64,000 nucleotides of DNA from Aeromicrobium endophyticum (lineage in GTDB: Bacteria > Actinomycetota > Actinomycetes > Propionibacteriales > Nocardioidaceae), in contig NZ_QUBR01000002.1 of assembly GCF_003586285.1 (NCBI RefSeq), forward strand, positions 620,001-684,000. The letters run 5' to 3'. The notes under the pieces are model-generated. The model saw nothing but the letters and a program-made list of their open reading frames with translations. It was not told the DNA's origin and did not search any database. Position numbers and translations under genes: made by a program. Below, piece by piece: positions 1 through 8,797 of this stretch (within the stretch, counting starts at the first letter, position 1; the number at the start of each line of letters is the position of its first letter).

Positions 1-47
1 CCAGCTGCGCCTGACACACTATCTGGAAATGACAGTCTTGTAACTAC

Positions 48-689
48 CTACATGTGGTGTTTTTTGCGCGTCAGGCGATGAGGGTGCACCGGCAGGCCCC
101 AGCCGATGTAGTCGATCAGGATGCGGCGAGCGGCGTGGGCGTCGACGGCGCCGAACCAGGCGTCGTCGGGGTGCACCACCACGACCGGGGCGTTGTTGCA
201 CGGGAACAGGCACCCGGTCTGCGTCACGAGCACGTCGTCGTCGCCGAGACCCAGCTCGCCGAGGGTCGCTCCGATCGCGCCAGCGGTCTCCTCAGCTCCC
301 CGGGCCGAGCACCGGGGGCCGCGGCACACCAGGACGTGCCGGGAGTGGCCCGGGACGTCCTGCCACGCATCCGACGTCATGCCCGCCTCCGTGCCGGCGA
401 CCTCGGTGTCGCCGATGAGGATCGTGGGACGCTGCGATGCCTCGCGGAGCCAGTGACCGGCGACGCGCCGCATCCACGACCGCGCGGGCGAGCGGCCCGT
501 CAGTGCCACCATCTCGAGGCGGATGGTGGTCTCCCCCGCGGCGGCGAGCCGTGTCAGCTCAGCGGTCAAAGACGGCTCGCCGTACTGCAGGAAGGCCAGC
601 GTCGCGCCGCTCTCGGCGGCCTGACGACGCAGTGCCTGCTGCTCGTTGACCTCGGCGATGGACATCCCCACCAGGACGACGGCGGTCAT
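48..689 (-). CDS. CbiX-like / [2Fe-2S] ferredoxin-domain fusion protein in corrinoid uptake operon
   Basis: The 213-residue product has two parts. Residues 1-110 resemble the CbiX/sirohydrochlorin chelatase fold (VVLVG start, then AFLQYGEPSLTAELTRLAA), but the metal-binding GHGS-type histidine is replaced by GMSI. Residues 118-205 form a thioredoxin-like [2Fe-2S] ferredoxin domain with Cys122, Cys127, Cys160 and Cys164 (VCRGPRC ... TGCLFPC). The start overlaps the ATPase stop as ATGA, so it is the last gene of the btuFCD-like operon behind a cobalamin riboswitch. A role in handling or reducing the imported corrinoid or cobalt is inference; the fusion itself is visible in the sequence. No export signal is seen, so it is probably cytosolic. 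Confidence 0.8.
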   Translation of the reverse strand: MTAVVLVGMSIAEVNEQQALRRQAAESGATLAFLQYGEPSLTAELTRLAAAGETTIRLEMVALTGRSPARSWMRRVAGHWLREASQRPTILIGDTEVAGTEAGMTSDAWQDVPGHSRHVLVCRGPRCSARGAEETAGAIGATLGELGLGDDDVLVTQTGCLFPCNNAPVVVVHPDDAWFGAVDAHAARRILIDYIGWGLPVHPHRLTRKKHHM

Positions 690-1447
690 CGGTGCCACGT
701 CACGGTCAGCCGGCCAGCGTCGTGGTCGTGCCGGACGGACGTCGACACGTCGTAGACCTCGCGGATCATGCCGCTCGTCATGACGTCCGCGACCGCGCCC
801 GACGCGACCACCCGGCCCTGCCTCAGGACGACGAGGTCGTCGCAGAAGGCCGCAGCGAGGTCGAGGTCGTGCAGGGCCGCGACCACCGTGACCTCGAGAT
901 CGCGGACCGTGGCGAGGAAGTCGATCTGGTGCGACAGGTCGAGGTGGTTGGTCGGCTCGTCCAGCAGCAGCACCTGCGGCTCCTGGGCCAGCGCACGCGC
1001 CAGCTGGACGCGTTGACGCTCGCCGCCCGAGAGCGTCTGCCACCGGCGGTCGACCAGTCCGTCGACCCGGCTCAGGCGAAGCGCCCGGTCGACCTGCTCG
1101 GCGCCCTCGTCGCTGCGCCCGGGCCAGCGGCCCCGGTGCGGGATGCGTCCGAGCTCGACGACCTGTCGCACCGTCAGGTCGAGGGTGGTCGAGGCGTGCT
1201 GCTCGAGCAGCGCGACGCGGGTGGCCCTGTCGCGCGCGCCCATCGCGTGGACGTCGTCGCCGTCGACGCGCACCGACCCGCGGTCGGGCGCGAGCAACCC
1301 CGCGACGACGTGGAGCAGGGTCGTCTTGCCGGATCCGTTCGGTCCGATGAGCCCCGTGAACGTTCCCGGCCGCACGGTGGCGGTGACCTCGTCGACGATG
1401 GTGCGCCCGTCGACGTCCCACCCGACGCCGCGCACGTCGACCCTCAC
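686..1447 (-). CDS. ABC transporter ATP-binding protein (BtuD/FecE-like)
   Basis: This 253-residue cytoplasmic ATPase of a FecCD/BtuCD-type importer has a Walker A at residues 35-42 (GPNGSGKT), the signature LSGGERQRV and Walker B LLLDEPTNHLDL. It starts with GTG, overlapping the permease stop as GTGA, which indicates translational coupling. The order binding protein, permease, ATPase behind a cobalamin riboswitch points to vitamin B12 or a corrinoid as substrate. The sequence alone would also fit a siderophore importer, so the substrate rests on the riboswitch. Confidence 0.9.
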   Translation of the reverse strand: MRVDVRGVGWDVDGRTIVDEVTATVRPGTFTGLIGPNGSGKTTLLHVVAGLLAPDRGSVRVDGDDVHAMGARDRATRVALLEQHASTTLDLTVRQVVELGRIPHRGRWPGRSDEGAEQVDRALRLSRVDGLVDRRWQTLSGGERQRVQLARALAQEPQVLLLDEPTNHLDLSHQIDFLATVRDLEVTVVAALHDLDLAAAFCDDLVVLRQGRVVASGAVADVMTSGMIREVYDVSTSVRHDHDAGRLTVTWHR

Positions 1448-2514
1448 GCTGTCCTCGACTCACGTCGCAGGAGCCAGGCGAACACGGGCGCGCCCACGAC
1501 CGCGGTGACGACGCCGATCGGGATCTCCTGGCCGTCGACCAGCGAGCGCGCGACGGTGTCGGACCACACCAGGAGCGTCGCACCGCCCAACGCGCTGAGC
1601 GGGAGCAGGCGTCCGTGCAGCGGTCCGCAGGTCAGCCGCACGACGTGCGGCACGACCAGGCCGACGAAGCCGATCGCCCCCGTGAACGCCACCAGGCACG
1701 CCGTCAGCAGCGCGGTGCCGATCAGCAGCGTCCACCGGGTGGCACCGACCGAGACCCCCAGCGATCCTGCCGCCGCCTCGCCGAAGGCAAAGGCGTCCAA
1801 GGTCGACGAGAACGACAGGATGAGCAGCAGCGCCAGTAGCGCGACGACGACCAGGAACAGGGTGGAGTGCCATCGCAGCCCCGCCAGCGACCCGAGCGTC
1901 CAGCTGAGCACCCGGCGTGCCGCGTCGTGGTCGCCGCTCATGATGACGACGAACGACGTGAACGCCGCGCAGATCTGTCCGACCGCGACCCCTGCCAGCA
2001 CCGTGCGCGACGGGGCGAGCGCGCCGGACCGTCCGGTCGCGAGGGCCAGCACCAGCACCAGCGCCGCTACCGCGCCGGCGAACGCGCCGAGCGTGATCAT
2101 CGACGCCGACACGAGCCCGGCGAACCCGACACCCAGCACGATGACGCTCACGGCGCCCACCGACGCTCCCCCGCTGATGCCGAGCAGGTAGGGGTCGGCG
2201 AGGTCGTTGCGGGTCAGCGACTGCAGCACCGTGCCGGCGACGGCGAGCCCCGCGCCGGCGGCAGCGGCCCCCAGCACCCTGGGCATCCTGAGCTGCCAGA
2301 CGATCTGGTCGTCGAGCAGCGAGGCGTCGGTGTGCCACCCGGCACGGCGCACCACGACGTCGAGCACGTCGCGCACCGGGACGGTCACCGAGCCGATGCC
2401 CAGCGCGACCAGCATGGACGTGACCAGCAGGAGCGCGAGCAGGAGCAGAGGGGTGGGCCCCCTGCTGAGGATCGCGGCTCGCCGGCCGACCTTCGCAGGC
2501 GCAGGCGACAGCAT
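1444..2514 (-). CDS. FecCD-family ABC permease (BtuC-like)
   Basis: The 356-residue product is a polytopic inner-membrane permease of the FecCD/BtuC family. It has about ten hydrophobic segments and family signatures RMPRVLGAAAAGAGLAVAG and GAIGFVGLVVPHVVRL; the latter contacts the ATPase in this family. The start at 2514 overlaps the stop of the binding-protein gene (ATGA). It probably forms the channel through which the corrinoid crosses the membrane, with two copies pairing with two ATPase subunits. Substrate assignment follows the upstream riboswitch. Confidence 0.9.
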   Translation of the reverse strand: MLSPAPAKVGRRAAILSRGPTPLLLLALLLVTSMLVALGIGSVTVPVRDVLDVVVRRAGWHTDASLLDDQIVWQLRMPRVLGAAAAGAGLAVAGTVLQSLTRNDLADPYLLGISGGASVGAVSVIVLGVGFAGLVSASMITLGAFAGAVAALVLVLALATGRSGALAPSRTVLAGVAVGQICAAFTSFVVIMSGDHDAARRVLSWTLGSLAGLRWHSTLFLVVVALLALLLILSFSSTLDAFAFGEAAAGSLGVSVGATRWTLLIGTALLTACLVAFTGAIGFVGLVVPHVVRLTCGPLHGRLLPLSALGGATLLVWSDTVARSLVDGQEIPIGVVTAVVGAPVFAWLLRRESRTA

Positions 2515-3521
2515 CAGCCGAGGTCGAGCGACGTGAGCTGCTCCGCGACGTGCTGCGCACCGTCGACGAGCCGGACGCCGGGCGTGGACTCCGAGAACGG
2601 GATGACGACGAACCGGTCCTGCTCGACGGCGTCCAGCGTGCTCAGCACCGGGTCCTTCTTGAGGAAGGCGATCTTGTCGTCGGCGGTCGACCAGCCGGCG
2701 TCGGCCACCACGATGACGTCGGGCTCGGCCTTCACGACCTTCTCCCAGCTGACGTCCGCCCATCCACCCTTGAGGTCGGCGAAGACGTTGGTCGCGCCGA
2801 CCGCGTCGAGGATCAGCTGCGGGCCGCCCTCGCCGGCGCCGGCGAAGGCCGTCTTGTCACCGGAGTCGAACCAGAACACGTCGACGCCGGCCCCGGCACC
2901 GTCGGCCTTCAGGGTCTTCAGGGTCTTCAGCGTGGCCTCCTGGTCCGCCTCGATCTTCTCGGCCCGGTCGGGGACGCCGAAGACGTCGCCGACCATGGCG
3001 ATCTCGTCCCAGACCGACTCGAACGACACGTCCTGGCTGGGCTTGTTCTCACCGCAGCCGAACAGCGACGTCATCGAGCCGATGCCGAGCTCGGCGAGCT
3101 CGGACTGCGGCCCGGCGGCGTCCTTGTCGAACGCACTGGCGTACGAGCCGTAGACGAAGTCGGGCTTCGCCGCCAGCAGGGTCTCGTGATCGGGGTACTC
3201 CTTCGAGAGGACGTCGACCGAGTCGTACGCCTTCCTCCACTTCTCGGGCACGGCGTCGTCGAGGTAGGCCGTGCCGGCGAGCTGGTCCTGCACGCCGAGC
3301 GCGAGCGCCACCTCGGTCGCGCCCTGGTTCATCGTGACGGCGCGGCGGGGCTTGGACTCGACGGTCGAGGTGAAGCCGCAGCTCACGGCCTTCACGGGGT
3401 AGTCGGCCGACGCGGCGGCCGACTTCTTCTCTGCGTCGGGGGCGCCGGCGCACGCCGACAGCAGCAGCGTGGCGACGGCGAGGACGGCGGGGGGCATGGC
3501 GGTGCGACGGGATGACGTCAT
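2514..3521 (-). CDS. Substrate-binding lipoprotein of corrinoid ABC importer (BtuF-like)
   Basis: The 335-residue product is a type III periplasmic-binding protein. Starting at ATG 3521 gives MTSSRRTAM followed by a hydrophobic stretch ending in the lipobox LLLSACAG, so it should be a lipoprotein on the outer face of the membrane. It contains typical family stretches (RRAVTMNQGATEVALALGV, KPDFVYGSYASAF, EPDVIVVADAGW). A longer reading frame extends upstream, but it runs into the riboswitch and lacks a signal peptide at its N-terminus, so the internal start with GGAAGAGA upstream was chosen. It is the first gene of the riboswitch-controlled operon. Confidence 0.88.
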   Translation of the reverse strand: MTSSRRTAMPPAVLAVATLLLSACAGAPDAEKKSAAASADYPVKAVSCGFTSTVESKPRRAVTMNQGATEVALALGVQDQLAGTAYLDDAVPEKWRKAYDSVDVLSKEYPDHETLLAAKPDFVYGSYASAFDKDAAGPQSELAELGIGSMTSLFGCGENKPSQDVSFESVWDEIAMVGDVFGVPDRAEKIEADQEATLKTLKTLKADGAGAGVDVFWFDSGDKTAFAGAGEGGPQLILDAVGATNVFADLKGGWADVSWEKVVKAEPDVIVVADAGWSTADDKIAFLKKDPVLSTLDAVEQDRFVVIPFSESTPGVRLVDGAQHVAEQLTSLDLG

Positions 3522-3589
3522 CAGGGGGTCTCTTCCGAGTCCGGAGGCTCTAGCGCGAAGCCTGGTGGGTGGGTGACACAGACGGTCGG

Positions 3590-3765
3590 TCTGCGGCCAG
3601 CAGGTCTTCGGACTCGGGATCAACCAGGCGGCGCGCCTTCCCAGACCTTCCGGTCCAGTGGCCTCGTGCTCCGCCCGTCACCCTCACCGCTGCGCGTCAG
3701 TCCCGGACTCTCACCGGGTTCCCTGGCTCATCACTGAGTTGACTGGCACACGCAACGTAGCAGCC
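3590..3765 (-). promoter_or_regulatory. Cobalamin riboswitch
   Basis: On the minus strand the leader holds the cobalamin-aptamer landmarks in order: GGGAACCCGGTGAGAGTCCG, the core TGACGCGCAGCGGTGA (3684-3699), and a B12 box-like GAGTCCGAAGACCTGC near 3600-3616. It lies directly upstream of the btuF-like gene. Known members of this class repress when adenosylcobalamin or a related corrinoid binds. The outer limits are approximate; the expression platform probably extends to the start codon at 3521. Confidence 0.93.
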
Positions 3766-3858
3766 TGTCGCCTACGGCGTCCGCATGACCTACGTCTCAC
3801 GGCGTGGCTCGGGCCGCTGATGCGCGCCGGGCATGATGGGCTCGGACAGGAGGCCTCC

Positions 3859-4797
3859 GTGCAGCTCACGAACCACCGAAGCGCGTCCGTCGGGCTCGCG
3901 GTCTCAGCCGTCCTCGCCGTGACCGCGTGCACGCGCGGCGGTGCGGACACCTCGCCGCGCAGCCCGTCGGCCAAGCACGCACCGGCTGCTGCGAGCGCCC
4001 CTGCCGCGACTCCGATCACTGCCGACGCGGAGCTCGCCGCCCTCGAGGCGTCCTCAAACGCGCGGGTGGGCGTCTACGTGCGGGACACCGTGACGGGACG
4101 CACCGTGGCCTGGCGCAGCGGCGAGCGGTTCCCGTTCGCGTCCACGATCAAGGCGCCGCTGGCCGGCGCCGTGCTGGAGCGCGTCTCGCACGCGGACCTG
4201 TCGCGGGTCGTCCGGTTCGACCGAGCCGATCTCGTGCCTCACTCCCCCGTCACCGAGCAGCACGTCGACGACGGCATGCCCCTGCGTGACGTGCTCGACG
4301 CGGCGCTCCGCTTCAGCGACAACACGGCCGCCAACCTGCTGTTCGACGAGATAGGCGGGCCTGCGGGTCTCGATCGCGCGCTCGAGCGCCTGGGTGACCG
4401 GCTCACCGACCCGCGGCGCATCGAGCCCGACCTGAACACCGCCGTGCCCGGCGAGGTGCGCGACACCACCACGCCCCGCGCGCTCGCCACGACGGTCGGA
4501 GCGTACCTCTTGGGCGACGCCCTGCCCAAGGACGACCGCGAGCTCCTGCGCACCCTGATGGTCACCAGCACCACCGGTGACGGGCTGATCCGCGCCGGCG
4601 TCCCGGACGGCTGGGTCGTGGCCGACAAGTCCGGCGGTGCCGCCTACGGCGTCCGCAACGACGTCGCGATCGCCTACCCTCCCGGCCGGGGGCCCGTGCT
4701 GATCGCCGTCATGACACGCCGCGGCCAGGCCGACGACGCGTACGACGACGCGGCGGTTGCCGGTGCGACGCGCATCGCCGTCGCCGCGCTCGGCTGA
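3859..4797 (+). CDS. Class A beta-lactamase (serine hydrolase)
   Basis: The 312-residue product has all class A motifs: the STIK tetrad at residues 95-98 (active-site Ser95), SDN at 153-155, EPDLN with the general-base Glu at 189, and KSG at 257-259. The N-terminus is a lipoprotein-type signal (VLAVTAC, Cys24), so the enzyme is probably membrane-tethered outside the cell. The GTG start at 3859 follows AGGAGG at 3848-3853 with 5-nt spacing, and was preferred over the longer open frame. It is transcribed away from the riboswitch operon. The gene appears intact and monocistronic; it could give intrinsic beta-lactam tolerance, but the spectrum cannot be read from sequence. Confidence 0.93.
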   Translation: MQLTNHRSASVGLAVSAVLAVTACTRGGADTSPRSPSAKHAPAAASAPAATPITADAELAALEASSNARVGVYVRDTVTGRTVAWRSGERFPFASTIKAPLAGAVLERVSHADLSRVVRFDRADLVPHSPVTEQHVDDGMPLRDVLDAALRFSDNTAANLLFDEIGGPAGLDRALERLGDRLTDPRRIEPDLNTAVPGEVRDTTTPRALATTVGAYLLGDALPKDDRELLRTLMVTSTTGDGLIRAGVPDGWVVADKSGGAAYGVRNDVAIAYPPGRGPVLIAVMTRRGQADDAYDDAAVAGATRIAVAALG

Positions 4798-4801
4798 GTC
4801 G

Positions 4802-5143
4802 CTACGAGGCGGGGCCGCCCAGCGCGAGGTCGATCGCCCTGAGCTGGCCGAAGTAGCGGAAGTTGACCTTCATCGTCTGGGTGCCGACCGTGACGTCGTA
4901 GAAGACCCCGCCCGGCTCGCCCAGGCGCTGGTCGCGCGGCGACTCCTCGAGCAGGTCCTTGATCGCGGTCTGCGAGAACGTGCCGGACTGGAACACGAGG
5001 AAGCGCCGATCGGTCGCCACCACCACGCGGTAGCCACCCTCGCCGATGCGGTTGCGGAGCGTCGGCTGCCCCGCGAACGCTCCCTGCACGACCTCGCCGG
5101 GCTCCACCCGCGACTGCGCGCGCTGGACGATCTTCTCCGCCAT
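4802..5143 (-). CDS. Small protein of unknown function (beta-rich, possibly PH-like)
   Basis: This 113-residue protein has no signal peptide or membrane segment. The pattern GGYRVVVATDRRFLVFQSGTF followed by GGVFYDVTVGTQTMKVNFR resembles small bacterial PH-like domains, but this is weak. ATG 5143 is preferred over ATG 5149 because GGAG lies 8 nt upstream of the former and only 2 nt from the latter. It converges on the beta-lactamase gene with a 4-bp gap. A truncated relative of its first ~21 codons lies at 11220-11288, on the far side of the catabolic cluster. Confidence 0.7.
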   Translation of the reverse strand: MAEKIVQRAQSRVEPGEVVQGAFAGQPTLRNRIGEGGYRVVVATDRRFLVFQSGTFSQTAIKDLLEESPRDQRLGEPGGVFYDVTVGTQTMKVNFRYFGQLRAIDLALGGPAS

Positions 5144-5223
5144 CCCCATGTCTCCACCGTAGTCGGCCCCACGGCGACACCTGCAGGTGCGAGTTGTGGT
5201 CGGACGTCTCCTGTCACTCGCCG

Positions 5224-6795
5224 TCACCGCTCGTTCGCGTCGACTCGCAGGAGATAGCGTTGCATCTTGCCGCTGGGGGTCTTCGGAAGCGATGCCACGA
5301 CGTGCACGCGACGTGGATAGGCATGGGCGCCGTAGCCGTCGCGCACGAGCTGACGAAGCTCGTCCGAGAGACGGGCGACGTCCGCCTCGGCTCCGTCATC
5401 GGCAGGAGGATGGGCCAGCACGACGAAGGCTTCGAGAACCTCGCCGCGGATCTCGTCGGGCACTCCGACGACCGCGGCCTCCGAGACGAGCGGGTGCCTG
5501 ACGAGGATGGACTCGATGTCCACCGGCCCGATGCGATACCCCGCCATGATGATGACGTCGTCGGCCCGGGCATGGAAGGAGAAGCTGTCTCCGTGGCGCA
5601 CGGCCGTGTCCCCCGTGCGGTACCACCGGCCGTCGGAGCCGAAGCGTTCCTTGGTCCGCTCGGGATCGCCGACGTAGCCGGTGAACCACATCAGGGGGCT
5701 GTGGTGCGTGTCGAGGACGAGCTCGCCGTCCACGACGTCGGCCGCGAACCCGGGCAGGGCCTGTCCCATCGACCGCGGATGCAGTGGCTCGCGGAGCTCG
5801 TCGTGCCAGCAGTTCCCGATCGCCATGCCCTGCTCGGTCTGGCCCCAGTGGTCGCGGACCTCGCAGCCGACGGCGGCTGGCGCCCACTCGTTGACGTCCG
5901 GCGTCAGCGGTTCGCCGGCCGACGAGGCGCGGCGCAGCCGCGGGAGCTCCAGAGCCTGTTGCTTGATGGCGCGGTACATCGTGGGCGCCCCTGCGAAGTT
6001 CGTCACGCCGCGGTCCCGCATGATCGACGCCGTGGATTCCGGGGTGAACGCGGTGGTCGACAGCACGAACCTGCGCCCTGCCGCGAGGGGCGCGACCACG
6101 GCGAAGTACAACCCGTAGGCCCATCCCGGATCGGCGGCGTTCCAGTAGAGATCGTCGCGCTGGACGTCCAGGGCGAACTCGAGGTAGGCGACGAACGCCC
6201 CCAGGGCGCGTCGCGGCACGGCGACCGCCTTCGGCCTGCCCGTCGTGCCGGACGTGTAGATCTGGATGAAGGGATCGTCCGGTGCGCTCACGTGATCGGC
6301 GAGCCGCGGCTCGGCGGCCTCGATCCGCGCCGACAGCGCGTCGCCCGGTTCAAGGACCAGCACGTCAGGGATCGTCATCTTGTGACGCTGGTCGGGATCG
6401 ACCACGGCCACGACCGGCCGCGCCAGCGTCAGGCGTTCGCGGACGGCCGGCTCGGAGAAGGCGGTGAACAGCGGCACGTAGACGGCACCGAGCCGCCACG
6501 CGGCCAGCATGGTCACGACGAGCTCCCGACTCTTGCCCAGCAGCGTGGTGACGCGGTCGCCTGAACCCACACCCGCGTCGGCCAGCACCGTCGCCATCCG
6601 CCGGGAGGCGTCCTCGAGTGCCCCGTAGGTCAGTGCCTCCACGGCACCGGAGCCGCTCGCGAGCATCACCGCGACCGCGTGATCAGGATGCCGATCGCAC
6701 AACAGGTCCGCCAGCGACGCCTCAGGCGCGGTGTACTCCTGACGCAGCTGCTCGACGCGCTCGACCACCGCTGGCACCTGTGTCCACGCGCTCAT
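5224..6795 (-). CDS. AMP-dependent acyl-CoA synthetase/ligase
   Basis: The 523-residue product belongs to the ANL adenylating superfamily. It carries the phosphate loop YTSGTTGRPKAVAVP, the A5-like region RDHWGQTEQGMA, the hinge RADDVIIMAGYRIGPVDIE and the C-terminal catalytic lysine in LPKTPSGKMQRYLLR. Overall it is closest to medium-chain/benzoate-type acyl-CoA ligases. The start at 6795 has AGGAGG upstream and overlaps the previous stop (ATGA). As the last gene of a five-gene catabolic operon it probably activates a carboxylic acid product as its CoA thioester. The substrate is not determinable. Confidence 0.9.
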   Translation of the reverse strand: MSAWTQVPAVVERVEQLRQEYTAPEASLADLLCDRHPDHAVAVMLASGSGAVEALTYGALEDASRRMATVLADAGVGSGDRVTTLLGKSRELVVTMLAAWRLGAVYVPLFTAFSEPAVRERLTLARPVVAVVDPDQRHKMTIPDVLVLEPGDALSARIEAAEPRLADHVSAPDDPFIQIYTSGTTGRPKAVAVPRRALGAFVAYLEFALDVQRDDLYWNAADPGWAYGLYFAVVAPLAAGRRFVLSTTAFTPESTASIMRDRGVTNFAGAPTMYRAIKQQALELPRLRRASSAGEPLTPDVNEWAPAAVGCEVRDHWGQTEQGMAIGNCWHDELREPLHPRSMGQALPGFAADVVDGELVLDTHHSPLMWFTGYVGDPERTKERFGSDGRWYRTGDTAVRHGDSFSFHARADDVIIMAGYRIGPVDIESILVRHPLVSEAAVVGVPDEIRGEVLEAFVVLAHPPADDGAEADVARLSDELRQLVRDGYGAHAYPRRVHVVASLPKTPSGKMQRYLLRVDANER

Positions 6796-7790
6796 CAGCG
6801 CCTCCTCTCGAGATCGGATCGGGTCCTGGGGAGGGGGTTCGATCGGCGACGCGCCGGTCCCACCGGTGGCACCGGTGCTCCGGCGACGACGCGGTTGCGG
6901 ATCGTCCCGAGCTTCTCGACGGTCATCTCGACGACGTCGTCCGGAGCCAGCGGTCGCGGGCTGCGCTCGCCGCGCAGACCCCACAGCTCGCTGAGGCAGC
7001 CTCCGTTGCCGCACGTGCCCGACCCGAGCACGTCACCGGCGACCACGACCGTGCCGCGGGACGCGTGCGAGACGAGCTCGGGGAAGGTCCACGCCATGTT
7101 CGAGAGCAGGTCGGAGCCGACCATCTCGCCATTGACCGACACCGTGCACTCGAGGGTCAGGAAGCCGTCCTCGTCGAGACGGTCGTCGACCTCGTCACGG
7201 GTCACGAGCCACGGGCCCAAGGTCGTGGCCGAGTCCTTGGCCTTCGTGGGTCCCAGCCCGACCACCATCTCGCGGGCCTGGACGTCGCGAGCCGACCAGT
7301 CGTTGAGGATCGTGTAGCCGAAGACGAGGTCGACCGCCGCCTCCGGGCTCACCGAGGCACCACGGCCGCCGATGATCGCGGCGACCTCGAGCTCGAAGTC
7401 GAAGACCTCGCACCCAGGGGGGATCGGCACGTCGTCGTGGGCACCGACCAGCGCGTGCGGGTTGGTGAAGTAGAAGGCCGGCGCCTCGTACCACTCGGGA
7501 GGGACCTCGACGCGGCTCGTGACCGACCGCAGGGCTCCGAGCACGTGCTCCTCGAAGGCGGCGAAGTCACGCATGCTCGGTGGCGTGAGCGGCGGGAGCA
7601 GACGGACGCTCGTCAGCGCGGTCGCCCGGCTGGTGCCGAGGGTGCGCTCACCGAGCGCCAGCGCGTCGTCGAGGCCGAGCGCCACGACGTCGAGAACGCT
7701 CTCCCCGTCGCGGAACCCGTAGGCACTCGGGCCCGAGACCACCCCCGCCCTGGTCGATCCGTCGGGGAGCTGCCAGGTCGCAAATCGCAT
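6795..7790 (-). CDS. Fumarylacetoacetate hydrolase family protein
   Basis: The 331-residue product has an FAH-type C-terminal domain. Metal-binding acidic residues appear in GCEVFDFELEVAAIIGG, followed by NDWSARDVQAREM, GPTKAKDSATTLGPWLVT and GSGTCGNGGC. FAH-family enzymes cleave or hydrate beta-diketo or 2-oxo-enoic acids in aromatic degradation. The start at 7790 gives a clean MRFATWQLPDG N-terminus. It lies 20 bp after the cyclase gene and overlaps the ligase start. A role late in ring degradation is inferred from context. Confidence 0.88.
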   Translation of the reverse strand: MRFATWQLPDGSTRAGVVSGPSAYGFRDGESVLDVVALGLDDALALGERTLGTSRATALTSVRLLPPLTPPSMRDFAAFEEHVLGALRSVTSRVEVPPEWYEAPAFYFTNPHALVGAHDDVPIPPGCEVFDFELEVAAIIGGRGASVSPEAAVDLVFGYTILNDWSARDVQAREMVVGLGPTKAKDSATTLGPWLVTRDEVDDRLDEDGFLTLECTVSVNGEMVGSDLLSNMAWTFPELVSHASRGTVVVAGDVLGSGTCGNGGCLSELWGLRGERSPRPLAPDDVVEMTVEKLGTIRNRVVAGAPVPPVGPARRRSNPLPRTRSDLERRR

Positions 7791-7810
7791 GTGTCTTCCT
7801 AGGATCGAGG

Positions 7811-8797
7811 TCAGCGGATGGCGACGGGGTGGACCGGTGAGCCCACGGCGCCGGTGAACGGGATGGGCGTTGCGCATAGCATGAACTCGTAGCGATCGTC
7901 GGCAGCGCACTCCCGGGCCAGGGTGTCGAGGTCCCACAGCTCGCCGAGGAACAGCCCGAGGTGAGGGATCACGACCTGGTGGAAGGGCTGGAACGCCTCG
8001 TCGAACTCGTTCGGGCGGACCTCCACTCCCCACGTGTCGGTGGCGACCGCGGCCACCTGGTGGTCGTGCAGCCAGTCGATCGTCGCGAAGGACAGCCCCG
8101 GCGCGGGACCGCCGGCGTACGTGCCCCAGCCGCTGCCGTCGGCGACGCCGCGCTGCGCGCGCGCCAGCTGGCCTGTGCGGACCAGCACGAAGTCTCCAGT
8201 GCCGACCGAGACATCCTGCCGTGCGAGTGTCTGGTCGAGATCGTCCGGCGAGATGGCATAGCCGTCTTCGAGCTCGCCGTCTCCAGCGAGCGCGCGCCCG
8301 ACGTCCAGCAGGACGCCCCGCCCCACGAGCCGGTCGGCGGCGGTCTCGATCCCTGTGACGAGGTCACCCTCGCTGGTGACGACCTCACCGGCACGACGGC
8401 CGTTCCAGGCCATCCCATGGTCGAAGATGTGACCCAGCCCGTCCCACTGTGTCGCGGCCTGCAGCGGCATGAACACCACGTCGTCGGCGCCGCCGAGACC
8501 GTGGAAGAAGCCCTGCTCGGCGTGCTCGTGGTCGAGCCCGGACGTCAGCATGGTGCGGACCGGGTTGGTGCGGCCCCGCCAGCCGTTCTGCGGGCCGGCG
8601 CTGTCGAACGGCTGGGACAGCGACACCACCTGCCCGGTCCGGACCAGCTGCGCGGCACGGCGCCTGGCTTCGTCGTCGATGTAGTTGAGCGTGCCGAGCA
8701 CGTCGTCAGCACCCCATCGTCCGACGTTGCTGCACCGGTCGGCCGCGCTGGCGATGGCTCCGGCCGGGTCGGCGCGATCCCACGACTCCGGGCTCAT
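7811..8797 (-). CDS. Cyclase family protein (kynurenine formamidase-like metal hydrolase)
   Basis: The 328-residue product matches the cyclase/KynB-like metal-dependent hydrolase family. It has a metal-site region QWDGLGHIFDHG (a variant of the HxGTHxDxPxH theme), then VLVRTGQLARAQ and VAAVATDTWGVEVRPN. The start at 8797 overlaps the amidohydrolase stop as ATGA, so the two are coupled. Family members hydrolyse amide or ester bonds such as N-formylkynurenine. The neighbouring amidohydrolase and FAH hydrolase suggest degradation of a nitrogen-containing aromatic or heterocycle. No gene marking the kynurenine pathway itself is present. Confidence 0.85.
   Translation of the reverse strand: MSPESWDRADPAGAIASAADRCSNVGRWGADDVLGTLNYIDDEARRRAAQLVRTGQVVSLSQPFDSAGPQNGWRGRTNPVRTMLTSGLDHEHAEQGFFHGLGGADDVVFMPLQAATQWDGLGHIFDHGMAWNGRRAGEVVTSEGDLVTGIETAADRLVGRGVLLDVGRALAGDGELEDGYAISPDDLDQTLARQDVSVGTGDFVLVRTGQLARAQRGVADGSGWGTYAGGPAPGLSFATIDWLHDHQVAAVATDTWGVEVRPNEFDEAFQPFHQVVIPHLGLFLGELWDLDTLARECAADDRYEFMLCATPIPFTGAVGSPVHPVAIR

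Noticed and set aside
692..2191. Long plus-strand open frame opposite the btuCD genes
   Set aside because: Antisense frame produced by high G+C; composition is His/Arg/Ala-rich with no family motif, while the minus frame has clear ABC motifs.
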